Shown piece after piece: positions 43,300 through 52,790 of a stretch of 64,000 nucleotides of DNA; position 1 is the first letter of the stretch; each line of letters begins with the position of its first letter. This stretch comes from Cladocopium goreaui (Eukaryota > Sar > Dinophyceae > Suessiales > Symbiodiniaceae), in assembly GCA_947184155.2 (NCBI GenBank), contig CAMXCT020002046.1, positions 524,022-588,021 on the forward strand, given 5' to 3'. The notes under the pieces were generated by a model that saw only the letters and a program-made list of their open reading frames with translations, searched no databases and had not been told where the DNA came from. Made by a program: the position numbers and the translations under genes.

Positions 43300-43769
43300 A
43301 TCATCCAATTCTGTGAGATAGGTGGCAAACCCAATAAACCGTCCCCACTATTACCACAACTGGGTGGCATAAATTCACCACCAAAAGCTTATTATTGTTT
43401 ATATTTGTTTATAGCATTGGGTGGATCCTTTTTAAATATCATAATTACAGCCCAAGAAACCACCATTTTCCCCGTTAACTCACCATTTCCCCCGTTAACG
43501 CTCCATTTTCCATTGAACACACACACATATATATATAATGGTTATCTATTGTTTCGGAAATGTTATTTTTTCATATTCTATGTGCATTAATAAACTGGGT
43601 GTCCTAAATGCGTTCCCAAAGAATTGAAATAGCAAAAAACCTTCTAAGTGATTCAAATAATTCATAATATATTCTAATATATATTATGTAATATGTAAAA
43701 CCAAATGCCAACAGTGTATCCAACTGGAAAATCATGACCTATTTTTCAGTGGTACACGTGTCAAGCTGC
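43300..43769. other. No supported gene
   Basis: AT-rich intron-like DNA with ATATAT runs around 43,520 and 43,670. Confidence 0.4.
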
Positions 43770-43865
43770 CAATCACGCGTTGCATCACCGCCAAATGTTG
43801 CAGGCTGCTTTGCACGGGGAAAGGCCGCTCTCCGGTGTAAAGGGTCAGTAGCACGCAGCCCAAAC
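43770..43865 (-). CDS. LAMMER-like kinase exon, subdomains IX-X
   Basis: After an acceptor GCAGTTCTTAG the minus strand reads LGCVLLTLYTGERPF and then SSLQHLAVMQRVIG. This aligns with the kinase pattern W-S-x-G-C-x-x-x-E-L-Y-T-G-x-x-L-F and with the LAMMER signature EHLAMMERIxG, here diverged to QHLAVMQRVIG. A GC-type donor (G|GCAGC) is possible at the end. A broken second copy lies at 8,735-8,815. Next exon upstream is 44,285-44,381. Confidence 0.7.
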
Positions 43866-44284
43866 CTAAGAACTGCAAAGAACTGTAGGAACAGAACTGG
43901 CTCGTGGGACCAAAACTCAAAAGTCGCCTGTTGCAAGAAACCAAAAGAAGCATCCGTGGAAAGCATTTCCACCTGTCCTAAAAGTACTCTTTCCTGCTCA
44001 TCTAAAATATCTAAAATGGCCAGCTGGATTTTCACTCCTCCAATGGTCTCAGGACCCGACTCCAAACCTGGGCACTGCGCGTGCAAACATGAGCACCGTG
44101 ACTCACGTCTGGATGGGGGGGAAAATTGCCATAACACCATAGAACACTTCAAACGTAATCAGCAATCAGCCATGAGATCTACAAGGAAAAACGTAAATGT
44201 GACGGGAGGATCACCTTCTCAAGTTTGGGAAATCTGGTTTGCCACGAGAAAAGTTCCACTTCAATGCCTTTGATCCAGCCGTGC

Positions 44285-44381
44285 AACGTCGGTCTTTTCA
44301 TCCCATGGAAGTCCAAGTACGACTTCTGGGGACCGGTATTGCCTCGTGCCGATGTGCCTGCTGTGACGCTCCTTTTTGAGC
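44285..44381 (-). CDS. LAMMER-like kinase exon, activation segment
   Basis: Minus strand reads HIGTRQYRSPEVVLGLPW then DEKTDV after TTACCTGAG. T-R-x-Y-R-x-P-E-V is the activation-loop/P+1 region (subdomain VIII) of CLK/LAMMER and related CMGC kinases; the Glu of SPE pairs with the C-lobe Arg in active kinases. It is in the right order relative to the DFG exon at 44.6 kb and the subdomain-X exon at 43.8 kb. Confidence 0.72.
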
Positions 44382-44570
44382 CTCAGGTAAACACAAATGG
44401 CATCCACTATGTAGCCATATGTGTCCATATACTTCTCACTGATCACTGCACACACATATAGAAACACATAGCATCATGATGCATCATGTATATAGTATAT
44501 AGACTCATAGACATTGTCATACTCTGGTAGCTATTGGTGCATAGTACATGTGTGCAATTCTGCTGAGTGC

Positions 44571-44607
44571 GGCACACAGCTCCTCCGAAATCAATCACAC
44601 GGATTTC
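44571..44607 (-). CDS. LAMMER-like kinase exon, DFG motif
   Basis: Minus strand reads EIRVIDFGGAV after CAATGGCTGAG. I-x-V-I-D-F-G-x-A is subdomain VII (metal-binding Asp). It is a very short exon or exon part, and its 3' limit is uncertain. A MITE lies 64 bp upstream in the intron. Confidence 0.6.
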
Positions 44608-44670
44608 CTCAGCCATTGAAAATTCATGAATAGTGCTCCAATCAAAGCCACACAAGCTACGAAAAATCTA

Positions 44671-44773
44671 CCCTCTGGTTATGACTAACATAGCCATGGA
44701 AAATCACCATTTTTAATAGGTAAACCATCTATAAATGGGCCATTTTCCATGGCTATGTTAAATATCCAGAGGG
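44671..44773. mobile_element. MITE copy, 103 bp, TA target
   Basis: CCCTCTGG...CCAGAGGG terminal inverted repeats flanked by TA on each side, with longer internal complementarity (AACATAGCCATGGAAAAT / ATTTTCCATGGCTATGTT). Relatives are at 59,745-59,844, 60,045-60,104 (degraded) and 62,672-62,726 (truncated). TA target and size fit Tc1/mariner-type MITEs. It sits in a kinase intron. Confidence 0.8.
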
Positions 44774-45221
44774 TAAAACAAACAAACACTTCTGACACTT
44801 CTGCGCGTAGTTTCACAAAAGAACCAACAAGTGGTCTGCCAAGCTGCACATCTGCGCAACTTCCTGGTTTCCTGCCCTTCTTTGCGAGGATGGGGGACCT
44901 GAGGTCTTGCACATATCCAATTCCATGGTCCTTCCGATTGCCGGCGAAAATATCCAGGTAGCTTTGGGACCATTCGCCTAGTAGTGAATTGATTGTTTAC
45001 TTGAGGCTTGCCTCTGTATCTCTCAAGGTCTTATCACTGTGACCATGGGTTACATATTTCAGATATTTCAGGCTGGTCATTGAACTTGGCCAAGGAGCCA
45101 TGTCGCCACGGGAGTCTTTCAACATGGCGTTCCGGCATTTGATGTCCTCAGCTCCGCGAATCAGCGGACCGACCTTTCACCCTCACCAGAGACCGGCAAC
45201 TTGGGCCATCTGCGACCAGGC
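44774..45221. other. Kinase intron; LKPEN-coding exon not found
   Basis: Between the HTD exon and the DFG exon an LKPENIL-coding exon is expected. I did not find it on the minus strand. A GC-richer minus frame at 44,780-44,975 (DLRSPILAKKGRKPG) may be an exon but does not match. The gene may be decayed, or the exon is too small or diverged to see. Confidence 0.4.
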
Positions 45222-45298
45222 ATCAGTGTGGGTGAGGCCCATGGCGCTGAGAAAATTCAGGCATTGCAGCATTTGCGAGGCAATGGTTCGGATGTCTC
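45222..45298 (-). CDS. LAMMER-like kinase exon, subdomain VIa
   Basis: After GGTCAGCTCAG the minus strand reads DIRTIASQMLQCLNFLSAMG then LTHTD. LTHTD is the LAMMER/CLK form of the catalytic loop (HTDLKPEN, where most kinases have HRDLKPEN), with the catalytic Asp present. The exon should continue with LKPEN in the next exon. The DNA transposon at 45,758-54,948 lies just upstream, in the intron separating it from the exon at 55.2 kb. Confidence 0.75.
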
Positions 45299-45757
45299 CT
45301 GAGCTGACCGACTGGCAAGCACACTTCATTGCAGCATGCTGTATCGTTCGGCACAAACAGGGTGGAGGAAGGCAGCGGTTCTGATATCTCAAACTGGCTA
45401 AAATCATCGTTATTCGATCAATGAGTCAATGAGGGTCGATATCTTGGACAATCATCTTCAGATAAAATGATTCCAAAAAATCCTGCACTTACAAAGCAAC
45501 ATTTTCCCTCGAATCAGGCGAGAGTCGCAGCATCAATCCACGATCATCCGTATCTCCTGAGTGACCGGCCGCTGGCAGTCCGGCTCTGTGCCACAGGTAG
45601 GGCATGCAAAGATGCTGCTTGTCGCAAAAAGTCCACTTCAGCTGAGGAAATCATGAGGGGATGGCACCCCAAAAAAAGGGGATCATCGAATCATGCCATA
45701 TCATGCCCATCAATTTTCCCTCTGGATTCTTCTGGTAATTTAACATTTTGCCATATA
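45299..45757. other. Intron-like DNA left of the DNA transposon
   Basis: No recognised exon. Presumably kinase intron sequence up to the transposon end at 45,758. Confidence 0.4.
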
Positions 45758-45975
45758 CTTAGGAGTCGCCGGGAACTTAGGCACTTATAACTTCATTATA
45801 AGTCTTATTATAAGTGGGTTAAGTGATTAGTAAGTGGATTATAAGTGGCTAACTGGGTTGTAAGTGATGTTGAGTTAGGTGGCACATACTATTGACTTAG
45901 GTGACTTATAAGTATATTGTATGCTAAGTGGATAGGACTTAGCTGGAACTTAGGTAGCACTTAGCTTTGGTTTCA
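45758..45975. repeat. Left TIR and subterminal repeats
   Basis: The terminal inverted repeat (45,758-45,788) is followed by about ten copies of short ACTTAG / TTATAAGT / AAGTGG motifs in both orientations to 45,975. They are likely transposase-binding sites by analogy with CACTA subterminal repeats. Confidence 0.75.
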
Positions 45976-46015
45976 AAACGTCTGATTTTGCAACCCTTTG
46001 GTGGCTTCAGGCTAG

Positions 46016-47452
46016 ATGAGGGTACATTTTGCAGCCATTTGCGGTTCAAACATGTCTGCTGAAAAGCAGCTGGACGCTGCACAGAAATTCCTACGTGGAA
46101 TTACCTCCTTGGCTTCCTACGCGGAAGTCAGGGAGAAGCAGGCGCTTGGAGTGCAGCGTTCGCTTGAAAAGGTTGCAGCTTTTACTGTTGCTCAAGCGGC
46201 AACATGGCTAGGAGCCTTGCAGGAAGAATTGTGGTCCACTGCCCAAGTGGCAACCTTTCGTGAGATCGTGGCACAGAAGGCAAGGCCTGTAGAGGCAGAC
46301 AACAGCAAGGCGGCGACGCAAGAGTTTACCTTGCTTCCGTTCTATCTTACCGATGAGCTGGGGCAGGACATTGGCAATCCAGCCGTGGATTCAGATCGTT
46401 TGTTGTATAGGCTGTGTCAGCATGCTGCGAAGATGTCATTGCGAAATGCATCGGAAGCAACGAAAGCAACCTTGGTGGTCATGTCGAAATGGATCGCCTG
46501 CAACCGTGGTCTGACACCAAAGGAGCAGTATGAGTTGTATTGTCGTCACAAGCCGTTGGTGACGAAGTACTTGGTGGGTGTCGCCAGTGGCAAGTATCTC
46601 TTAGATTTGCCGTTGGATTCGCAGGATTTGGACGAAGGTATTCGGACGCGTGTGTTTCCTACGGGGAAGCCACAGCAGTGTGCCATGGCACAAGACATTC
46701 GTGATTACGTATGCCATATGCCTTTGCGGAAGGACAATCGTCTTTTGGTTGGTGACACCCAAGTGGTGTCAGCCAGCAGGGTTTCTGGCGGAGGCGGGAT
46801 GGCAGTGGAAGATTTTTGCAAAGTTCTGGAAGCATGCAGTAAAACGTTGCAACCGCATCATGAGAGGATGCAATCGTGCCCGTTAAATTCTTCGAATGCA
46901 AATGGAACAAGTGGAGAAAGCCAGGCATCTCTCTTGGCGATTTGCGATCGCCCAAGGGCGGAGGAGGAGGTAGTGACCCTTCCTAAGGAGGAAGAACAGT
47001 CACAGCCCAAACCGCTCACCATGACAGTGGAAGATCAGTTAGCGGCATTGCGGCAGGATTTGCCTCCTTCAGCGGGACTCAAGCGGCCCGCAGCGTCTTT
47101 GCCAAGTGCAAAGGTGCCGAAGGCGAAGGGAAGGCCACGCAAGGTTTGCCCCGGTCAGGTTCCGAGCAAGCAAGGAGCCGTGAAAAAGGTTTTGAAGAGA
47201 CCAGCGGCTGCACAGGCAGCTGCCGTTGTTCCAGGCCCAGCAACCTCACGGGGAGCAGGGTCACGAAAGAGTAGCGCTGTGTCGACACGGGACACGCGTG
47301 CTCTGGCTCTGTCACGCGCAGAGCGGCGAGAGCGGGTGATGGCGCTTGTGCCACGCGCCAAGCGGCAAGAATACAAGGGTGGCTGTGCCAAATGCAGATT
47401 CACCGCGGGATGTACGCCATCTTGCTGGCGTGAGCGTGGCTATCAGGTTTAA
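46016..47452 (+). CDS. Transposon ORF A, KRPAA and Cys-cluster protein
   Basis: 478 codons from ATG at 46,016; a second ATG at 46,052 (MSAEKQLDAAQKFLR) is also possible. The N-terminal ~300 residues are helical and unrecognised. The C-terminal part has LKRPAAS, LKRPAAA and AKGRPRK basic stretches and ends in a Cys cluster, GGCAKCRFTAGCTPSCW. KRPAA runs with GCxKCR-type clusters recur in dinoflagellate proteins and suggest DNA binding; the function is not known to me. It is the first ORF after the left TIR. Confidence 0.72.
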   Translation: MRVHFAAICGSNMSAEKQLDAAQKFLRGITSLASYAEVREKQALGVQRSLEKVAAFTVAQAATWLGALQEELWSTAQVATFREIVAQKARPVEADNSKAATQEFTLLPFYLTDELGQDIGNPAVDSDRLLYRLCQHAAKMSLRNASEATKATLVVMSKWIACNRGLTPKEQYELYCRHKPLVTKYLVGVASGKYLLDLPLDSQDLDEGIRTRVFPTGKPQQCAMAQDIRDYVCHMPLRKDNRLLVGDTQVVSASRVSGGGGMAVEDFCKVLEACSKTLQPHHERMQSCPLNSSNANGTSGESQASLLAICDRPRAEEEVVTLPKEEEQSQPKPLTMTVEDQLAALRQDLPPSAGLKRPAASLPSAKVPKAKGRPRKVCPGQVPSKQGAVKKVLKRPAAAQAAAVVPGPATSRGAGSRKSSAVSTRDTRALALSRAERRERVMALVPRAKRQEYKGGCAKCRFTAGCTPSCWRERGYQV

Positions 47453-47823
47453 GCAATGAGCGAGGATGCGATAGGTCGCCTCTCTTGATGTCTTGAAAGA
47501 TGACATTCCTTCGTGGCTTCAGATTTTGATATATAGATCTATAGAGGTGGGGCAAAACAAGGGAACCGCAGGGTCGCTCAGCAAGGGTGGAAGCATGCAA
47601 TGATTCTGACTTTGGGATAGTTTGGGTTTGTAACCGGGGCTGGGTTGTTGGTTCACTGCTTGAGCCTTGCATGGTGATCTGCAGGGTTTTTGGCTCGAGT
47701 TTGTGTGGGTCGCGCGTGGGCCGGCCGGAAGGGGAGCCGCTGGACTAGGCAGGACTGGGTTGTGTGGGATATGGTGTGCTGCATTGCAGGCTGCGGATGA
47801 TGTTGTGACCCTCGCAGGTTCTC
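47453..47823. other. Spacer between transposon ORFs A and B
   Basis: Contains no recognised coding sequence. At 47,688-47,698 the plus strand has TTTTTGGCTCGAG, one base from the spliced-leader end TTTTGGCTCAAG, about 125 bp upstream of ORF B. This may be chance. Confidence 0.4.
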
Positions 47824-48849
47824 ATGGCGCCGAAGAAGGATGTGAAGGAAGAGAACGACGACTCGGAGTACACGTACTTGACAGAGGAGGAAGAGGAAGA
47901 GCCGGAACCTTTGCCGCCCACGAAGGCACCTGCTCCGGTCTCACCGAACGAAAAGGCCGCGGTGGCAGCTGTGCGCGTCTACGAGGCGCGGGCAGCGAAG
48001 GATGCGGCGTCAAGCAGTGATGACCGTGGGCCACGTGCTCGCGGCGCTGCCTCCCCAAGTCCGGCGCGCCGGGCACGGCGCGAGCGGTCACCGGAAGCGG
48101 AGCCGCGTAGGTCGCGGGTGCCGGATCGGCGCGACCATCGAGAGACAGCGCCGTTTCCGTCCTTACCACCTCCCGCTCCGGGTTTGCCACCGCCACCTCC
48201 TCCGGAGTCGCCACGGCGGAATTGGATGACCAAGTGTCGTAAGCAGCGGTGCCCGCATTGCTGGCAGAAGGTGGGCTCCGGAGGTTCCACTTCGGGCATG
48301 TCCCAACATATGTACTGGAATGAGCTGTGTCTGGCGTGGCAATGTTACGGAGATGGGACGCGGTGCTCCTGGGACGAAGCGGTCGGCCGAGCCCATGAGG
48401 TGAAGCTGGCCAGAGAGCGAGAGGAATATGCTGAGCTCGGCGAGGCGGTCATGCCAGCTCGCTCGCGCCAGCAGCGCCAAGCCAAGGAGGAAGCAAAGGA
48501 AAAGGGACGTTCGGGGCATGAGGGTCTTCCACGTGAAGAGACGGAGAAGCGCCAGGAGCATCAAGGGGGCCATGCGGATGATCCACGCGATCTCCCGGAG
48601 AAGGCGGAGAAGGTGCGTCGGCGCCGTGCAGATATCCCACGGGAACGCGACGAGAAGGGGGAGACGGGGCGTCGCCGAAAGCACAAGAAGCATCGTCACC
48701 GCCGCCGCTCCCCATCACCTGATGTTCGTGCCGGTATAAGGGTCCCAAGGAGCCGCCGTCGGACGATGAAGATGATCGAGACACGGGTCCGGCTAAGCGC
48801 CGGACCGCTCCGGACGAAGTATGGATCAAAGTGCCACGTTCTGCCTTGA
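47824..48849 (+). CDS. Transposon ORF B, acidic/RS-rich zinc-finger protein
   Basis: ATG at 47,824 in good context. The order is an acidic N-terminus (TEEEEEEPEPLPP), an Arg/Ser-Pro-rich stretch (PARRARRERSPEAEPRRSR), a poly-Pro segment, then a Cys/His motif RCPHCWQKVG...SQHMYWNELC with C-x2-C and a later H-x6-C spacing like an atypical zinc finger. A long charged Lys/Arg/Glu C-terminus with RRRKHKKHRHRRR follows, a strong nuclear-localisation type signal. A nuclear nucleic-acid-binding protein is likely; its role in transposition is unknown. GC content is high and codons are GC-ending. Confidence 0.68.
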   Translation: MAPKKDVKEENDDSEYTYLTEEEEEEPEPLPPTKAPAPVSPNEKAAVAAVRVYEARAAKDAASSSDDRGPRARGAASPSPARRARRERSPEAEPRRSRVPDRRDHRETAPFPSLPPPAPGLPPPPPPESPRRNWMTKCRKQRCPHCWQKVGSGGSTSGMSQHMYWNELCLAWQCYGDGTRCSWDEAVGRAHEVKLAREREEYAELGEAVMPARSRQQRQAKEEAKEKGRSGHEGLPREETEKRQEHQGGHADDPRDLPEKAEKVRRRRADIPRERDEKGETGRRRKHKKHRHRRRSPSPDVRAGIRVPRSRRRTMKMIETRVRLSAGPLRTKYGSKCHVLP

Positions 48850-49552
48850 TGGGGCACTGACATGAGTCGCAGCGCAGGACGAGAGCCGAGCAAAAAGACC
48901 GGGATGGCATGGGACGTCTCCGATCTGTGCGTTCTGACTGAGCCGGTTAAATAAGGTTTCCGAGCTACGTCGACATGTCTCCGTTACAGTTCCTGCCTGG
49001 CAAGCTAGTTTTGCGTCCTGCTGGTTGCATCTTTCCTTCGTGGCCGTTTTCCCTCTCTCAAGTTCAAAGGGACACAGCAACCTTCATATTGTTTCATGCC
49101 ATTCCTATATCACACTGTATCCCCACATGTTATGACATTCGACTTGTTTGTCTTAAGCCTTGCAGGTTATGACCCAAACGTGTCGACCAGCCACCCAGAA
49201 GTCATAGTTTTTTTTGGGTGGGTTTCACCTTCCTGGGTGGTGCGGTTGCGCCGTATAGCGATGGCATCTGGAAAAGACAACACGAGTGCGCATGTCGCGC
49301 TCTGTTGTATAGGTTGCACCCGTAGCCTTCTCCATGTGAGGGGGCTCGTGGAGCAACGTGAGCGGAGGAAGGCCAGACGGTGACATACGATGTCACGTTA
49401 TAGGAGTCGTCGCGCACACGGCGGCACGTCCGTCCTGTCCATGCCATTTCTTTTGCCACGGCAAAGGAAACGTTGATGCGTGAAGTGCTTGCGCCCTTTA
49501 GATAGATCAGTTTCACCTTTCTGTAGTGTAGCAGCTGTCTCTGCAAAATTAG
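48850..49552. other. Spacer between transposon ORFs B and C
   Basis: No supported gene. Small frames on both strands overlap one another. Confidence 0.4.
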
Positions 49553-49615
49553 ATGTCACTATATTATCTACATGTGCTACGCTGCAAAAAGAATCGATGT
49601 TGCCGCGCACTCGCG

Positions 49616-50527
49616 ATGGCCGCAGTTCCGTTCCGTGGGGGTCTGTGGGACTCTCGCATGTCTCTTTTGTGTCGCTGCAATTTAGACGGTGACAAAAAGC
49701 CGTCGCTGCAGTATATGGCTTCAGGTAGCAGCCGCTTCGTGCGCGGGAGCGGTCACATGGCAGTCGACATATCTTTTTCGATATCGCCTGACGGTTTGGG
49801 GGAACTGTTTGATGTGATGGTCAAGGCCATTCCGCAGCAACCCTTTGGGGACTTTTCTGCTACGTGGAGCAAAGTCCAACATTGTCTTGACTCTGCAGCT
49901 GAATGGGCTTGCGCGCACGGACGCGCTGACCAGTGCAGAGTGCTGAAGCGTCTGAGCGCCTTGTTGAAGTATGGGGAATGGGGCGCCACGCCTCTGGATG
50001 TGCCACCGCACCCCAAGATTGCAGGTGCGTGCCTGATTCCAGCCTCCTACGTGGAGGACAGAGATGCGTGGTCCGAGCACCTCCTGTGGAATCGAAGGTT
50101 CTTGGTGCACGATCTCCTCCGCGCCGGTCCGCGCCAGGAAGTGGCTGACGATCCTGGCATGGCACTTTTCGTTGCGACGAAACCGAAGGAGAGAGTTTCA
50201 CTGGTGCAGGAGCTGCGCGGCGCTTCTACGCGACGCACGGCGCAGCTTACGGACAGCGCCCCTGCAGGGATTCGAAGTGGCAGCGTACCAAATGTAATGC
50301 CAAAATCCTTCAATGTTCCTCTGTCTGCGGACGTCTGCGAACGTCTGCGGATGTCTGCGGACAAAAACCGGACGGGATGGTGTCTGCGGGACTTGTCTGC
50401 GGATGCTCGCAAAAAGGCTGCATTTGGGTGCACAGCTGCTGTCTGCGTGTGTCTGCGGGACAAGAGTCATGAGAACATGGATTGGAGACTATGTCTGCGG
50501 TGTCTGCGGAGGGGGTACGGAGGTTGA
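49616..50527 (+). CDS. Transposon ORF C, unknown
   Basis: The frame opens at 49,553 but the ATG at 49,616 (MAAVPFRGGLWDSRM) has better context. About 300 codons. The middle (VDISFSISPDGLGELFDVMV, WSKVQHCLDSAAEWACAHG) looks like a folded helical domain I do not recognise. The C-terminal quarter is encoded by DNA with about eleven GTCTGCG copies and reads SADVCERLRMSADK and similar; it may be non-native or regulatory. It lies third in the set, on the same strand as its neighbours. Confidence 0.5.
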   Translation: MAAVPFRGGLWDSRMSLLCRCNLDGDKKPSLQYMASGSSRFVRGSGHMAVDISFSISPDGLGELFDVMVKAIPQQPFGDFSATWSKVQHCLDSAAEWACAHGRADQCRVLKRLSALLKYGEWGATPLDVPPHPKIAGACLIPASYVEDRDAWSEHLLWNRRFLVHDLLRAGPRQEVADDPGMALFVATKPKERVSLVQELRGASTRRTAQLTDSAPAGIRSGSVPNVMPKSFNVPLSADVCERLRMSADKNRTGWCLRDLSADARKKAAFGCTAAVCVCLRDKSHENMDWRLCLRCLRRGYGG

Positions 50528-50560
50528 GCGTGTCTTTTCCACATTGTCTGCGGACGGAGG
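50315..50560. repeat. GTCTGCGGA motif cluster
   Basis: About eleven GTCTGCG(G) copies at irregular 9-40-bp spacing, overlapping the 3' end of ORF C and continuing past its stop. Confidence 0.75.
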
Positions 50561-51208
50561 GAGGAAAATGCTTTCCGTGGTACTTTTCTACTCACCGTTG
50601 TTCTCGGCCGCAGCTATTTTACTCAGCAGGTAGTCATTCCACGGGACGGCGTTCCGTTCGCTTCCGACCCAGTGGTCCTGCCTACGGGGCAGAGAGGGCG
50701 CAGATCAAAACGGGGTCTGGGATGGTCATGGGCCTCGAAGTCTCTAAGTGAGATACGTCCTACGCCGGACAGAGCCGCAACCAAGCATGCAGCCATGGGT
50801 GCATGCTGATGATGGAAGATGATGGAAGCATGCACCTACGTGGTGTCTCTGGACTGCAACGACGGCTACGTGGACAGAAAGTCCGTAGGACGCTTTCTGT
50901 CGGATTGCCTGCAGATGTAACGGTTAAGCGTAAAAAGTGCGATGGGGATCCGGGAGGGCTTGTGCAGGGTCAGGTGCCTGAAATAACCGTGACACTGAAT
51001 CACACAAATGTGACCCAACTAATCGTCGTGCAATACTTTGTATAAACTTTTTTTCTATACATTAAATGATATGTTAAAGGAAAGGGGCTCACCGACATTG
51101 CACGAACAATTGGCCGCAACTGGCGTTGCAGCGTGACAACACCGAGGCATCTTTTTGGCTCTGTCCGTGTGATCTGAAAACCTCTGCGTCTTTCCCTGGG
51201 CGTGCGCC
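50561..51208. other. Spacer between transposon ORFs C and D
   Basis: No recognised gene. TTTTTGGCTCTG at 51,151-51,162, just upstream of ORF D, shares nine bases with the spliced-leader end; it may be chance. Confidence 0.4.
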
Positions 51209-52294
51209 ATGGCTCAATCGCATGCGGCACCAGCGCAGCCCCCAGCGGCGGAGTTGGTGTGCAAATTATGCAACAGGACGGTAGCTGCGAGTGATGGTCG
51301 CCAGCATGGAAGATTTTTTCGCTGTTTGCCATGCGCAAGCATCGAAAGAGCCATGCACAGAAACTTGGGCACTGCAGCTGAGATTGGCACGTGGTCCCAT
51401 GCCGAATGCCACTCCTTTTTTCAGAAGCTTCACGAAGAAAAGCGTGACAATGGAAACCTGCAGTGGGCCACGATTCGTGCCGTCCTGAAGCGTCGCATGA
51501 CGGAACGCAAGATCAGCAGCTTCGCATCGACGACAGAAGTGACACCGCTTCCTTTGTCTGTTCTCCTGGCTCAGGGCTGGGAAGAAGAGGTCGTGAAGAA
51601 ATTTGAATCGGAGAAGAGCGACACGTACGGCGTGGACGTCTACAAAGTGCCAATCACCAAATTCAGCTGGCGGGACATGTTTGAGAGCGTCGAGGAAAAG
51701 CTCTTGGAACAGGAGAAAGAGGCGACGAAGCGCCGAGCCGGGAAGAAGAACAAAGAGGATGACTTGGATGTCCCGGAGGCTGCTGCTGCATGTGGAAAAG
51801 ACCATGACAAGGGAAAGGAAAAGAAGGAGTTGCAAGAGTTGCGCCAGCGTATGACGCATAACGCTAAGGTAGCGTCTAGCGCGGCCAAGGCCATGGGACC
51901 TCTTGCAACAGCTGAGACATCCTTGACCAAGCTGTTGGCAAAAGCCGAGGGCAAGGACGGAGTCGATACGGCCGCGGTTGCCTTGTGCAACGAAAAATTG
52001 ACTACGATCACAGCCTGGGGCCAGCAGTGTCGTGCGGCAGTGAATGCTCAAGAAAGGAACAAAGGTCAGGCGGCCCAAGAGGCACAGGAACGCCTTGAAG
52101 ACTTGCCGTTTGATCCATCGGATCTTCGTGCGACCTTGAAACAGATCACGGAAGGGCAGAAAGCGGTGAAGGCTAGCATGCCGAAGGCGGCAGCGGCGCC
52201 GAAGAAGCGCGCAGGTGGTGCTGGCATCGCTACGGGCGATGCCGGAGCGGAGGCACCGGCACCCAAGAGACGCCGAGCCAAAGCGGCACCGTGA
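51209..52294 (+). CDS. Transposon ORF D, N-terminal zinc ribbon, basic tail
   Basis: 361 codons from ATG at 51,209 (GCCATGG context). The N-terminus has a four-Cys motif: CKLCNRTVAASDG then RCLPCASIERAM, i.e. C-x2-C ... C-x2-C as in a zinc ribbon. A charged helical middle (VEEKLLEQEKEATKRRAGKK) may form a coiled coil. The C-terminus is Ala/Lys/Arg-rich (PKKRAGG, PKRRRAKAAP), a likely nuclear signal. A DNA-binding accessory protein is plausible. It is followed by two TCTCTAAGAGAGA palindromes at 52,304-52,350. Confidence 0.66.
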   Translation: MAQSHAAPAQPPAAELVCKLCNRTVAASDGRQHGRFFRCLPCASIERAMHRNLGTAAEIGTWSHAECHSFFQKLHEEKRDNGNLQWATIRAVLKRRMTERKISSFASTTEVTPLPLSVLLAQGWEEEVVKKFESEKSDTYGVDVYKVPITKFSWRDMFESVEEKLLEQEKEATKRRAGKKNKEDDLDVPEAAAACGKDHDKGKEKKELQELRQRMTHNAKVASSAAKAMGPLATAETSLTKLLAKAEGKDGVDTAAVALCNEKLTTITAWGQQCRAAVNAQERNKGQAAQEAQERLEDLPFDPSDLRATLKQITEGQKAVKASMPKAAAAPKKRAGGAGIATGDAGAEAPAPKRRRAKAAP

Positions 52295-52790
52295 AACGCG
52301 CAGAGATCTCTAAGAGAGACGTGTCGTGGCAGGACTCTCTAAGAGAGATGTTGAGTGGCAGCAATGACATGGGGTAGTGTCTGGCTAAGGTAGCTGCTTG
52401 GTCGAAGCTGAGTTGAATTGTCAACTTGCGCGTCAAAAAGGGATTGGCAGCTGTCGTTCGTCTCACAGATGTTGTCATGTATATATATATATCTGTTGTC
52501 TCTCTATAGAAGAAAAAAACCTTTGGACTTCATGGACACATGGTAACATTGTCTCTCTCTCTCTCTCTCTGTCTCTGACTCAGTTGTGTCTGAAACATAG
52601 ACTTATGTTCACTGGGCACACTGTGGGTCTCTGCACAGGACAGTGTGTTCACGAAAACAAATGTTAGAAATCCCGGGGACAACGAGAGAGGACAAAATAA
52701 ATAAATAAAAAAGCGCATGCAAAAAAGAAATGAAGGAGCGTTTGTCCTGTTACTACCGCAGCGGCTTAAGGAGGACGTAGCGCGTTGAAG
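52295..52790. other. Spacer before the transposase
   Basis: Contains two copies of a unit with the palindrome TCTCTAAGAGAGA (52,304-52,350), an ATATAT run and a (CT)n run (52,551-52,571). No gene. Confidence 0.5.

Noticed and set aside
48002-48910. Several long antisense ORFs opposite transposon ORF B
   Set aside because: High GC makes all frames open; the plus frame has the ATG context, acidic N-terminus and zinc-finger pattern.
49321-49328. CCGTAGCC, the start of the spliced leader
   Set aside because: Only eight bases match and the following bases do not; expected by chance in a window of this size.
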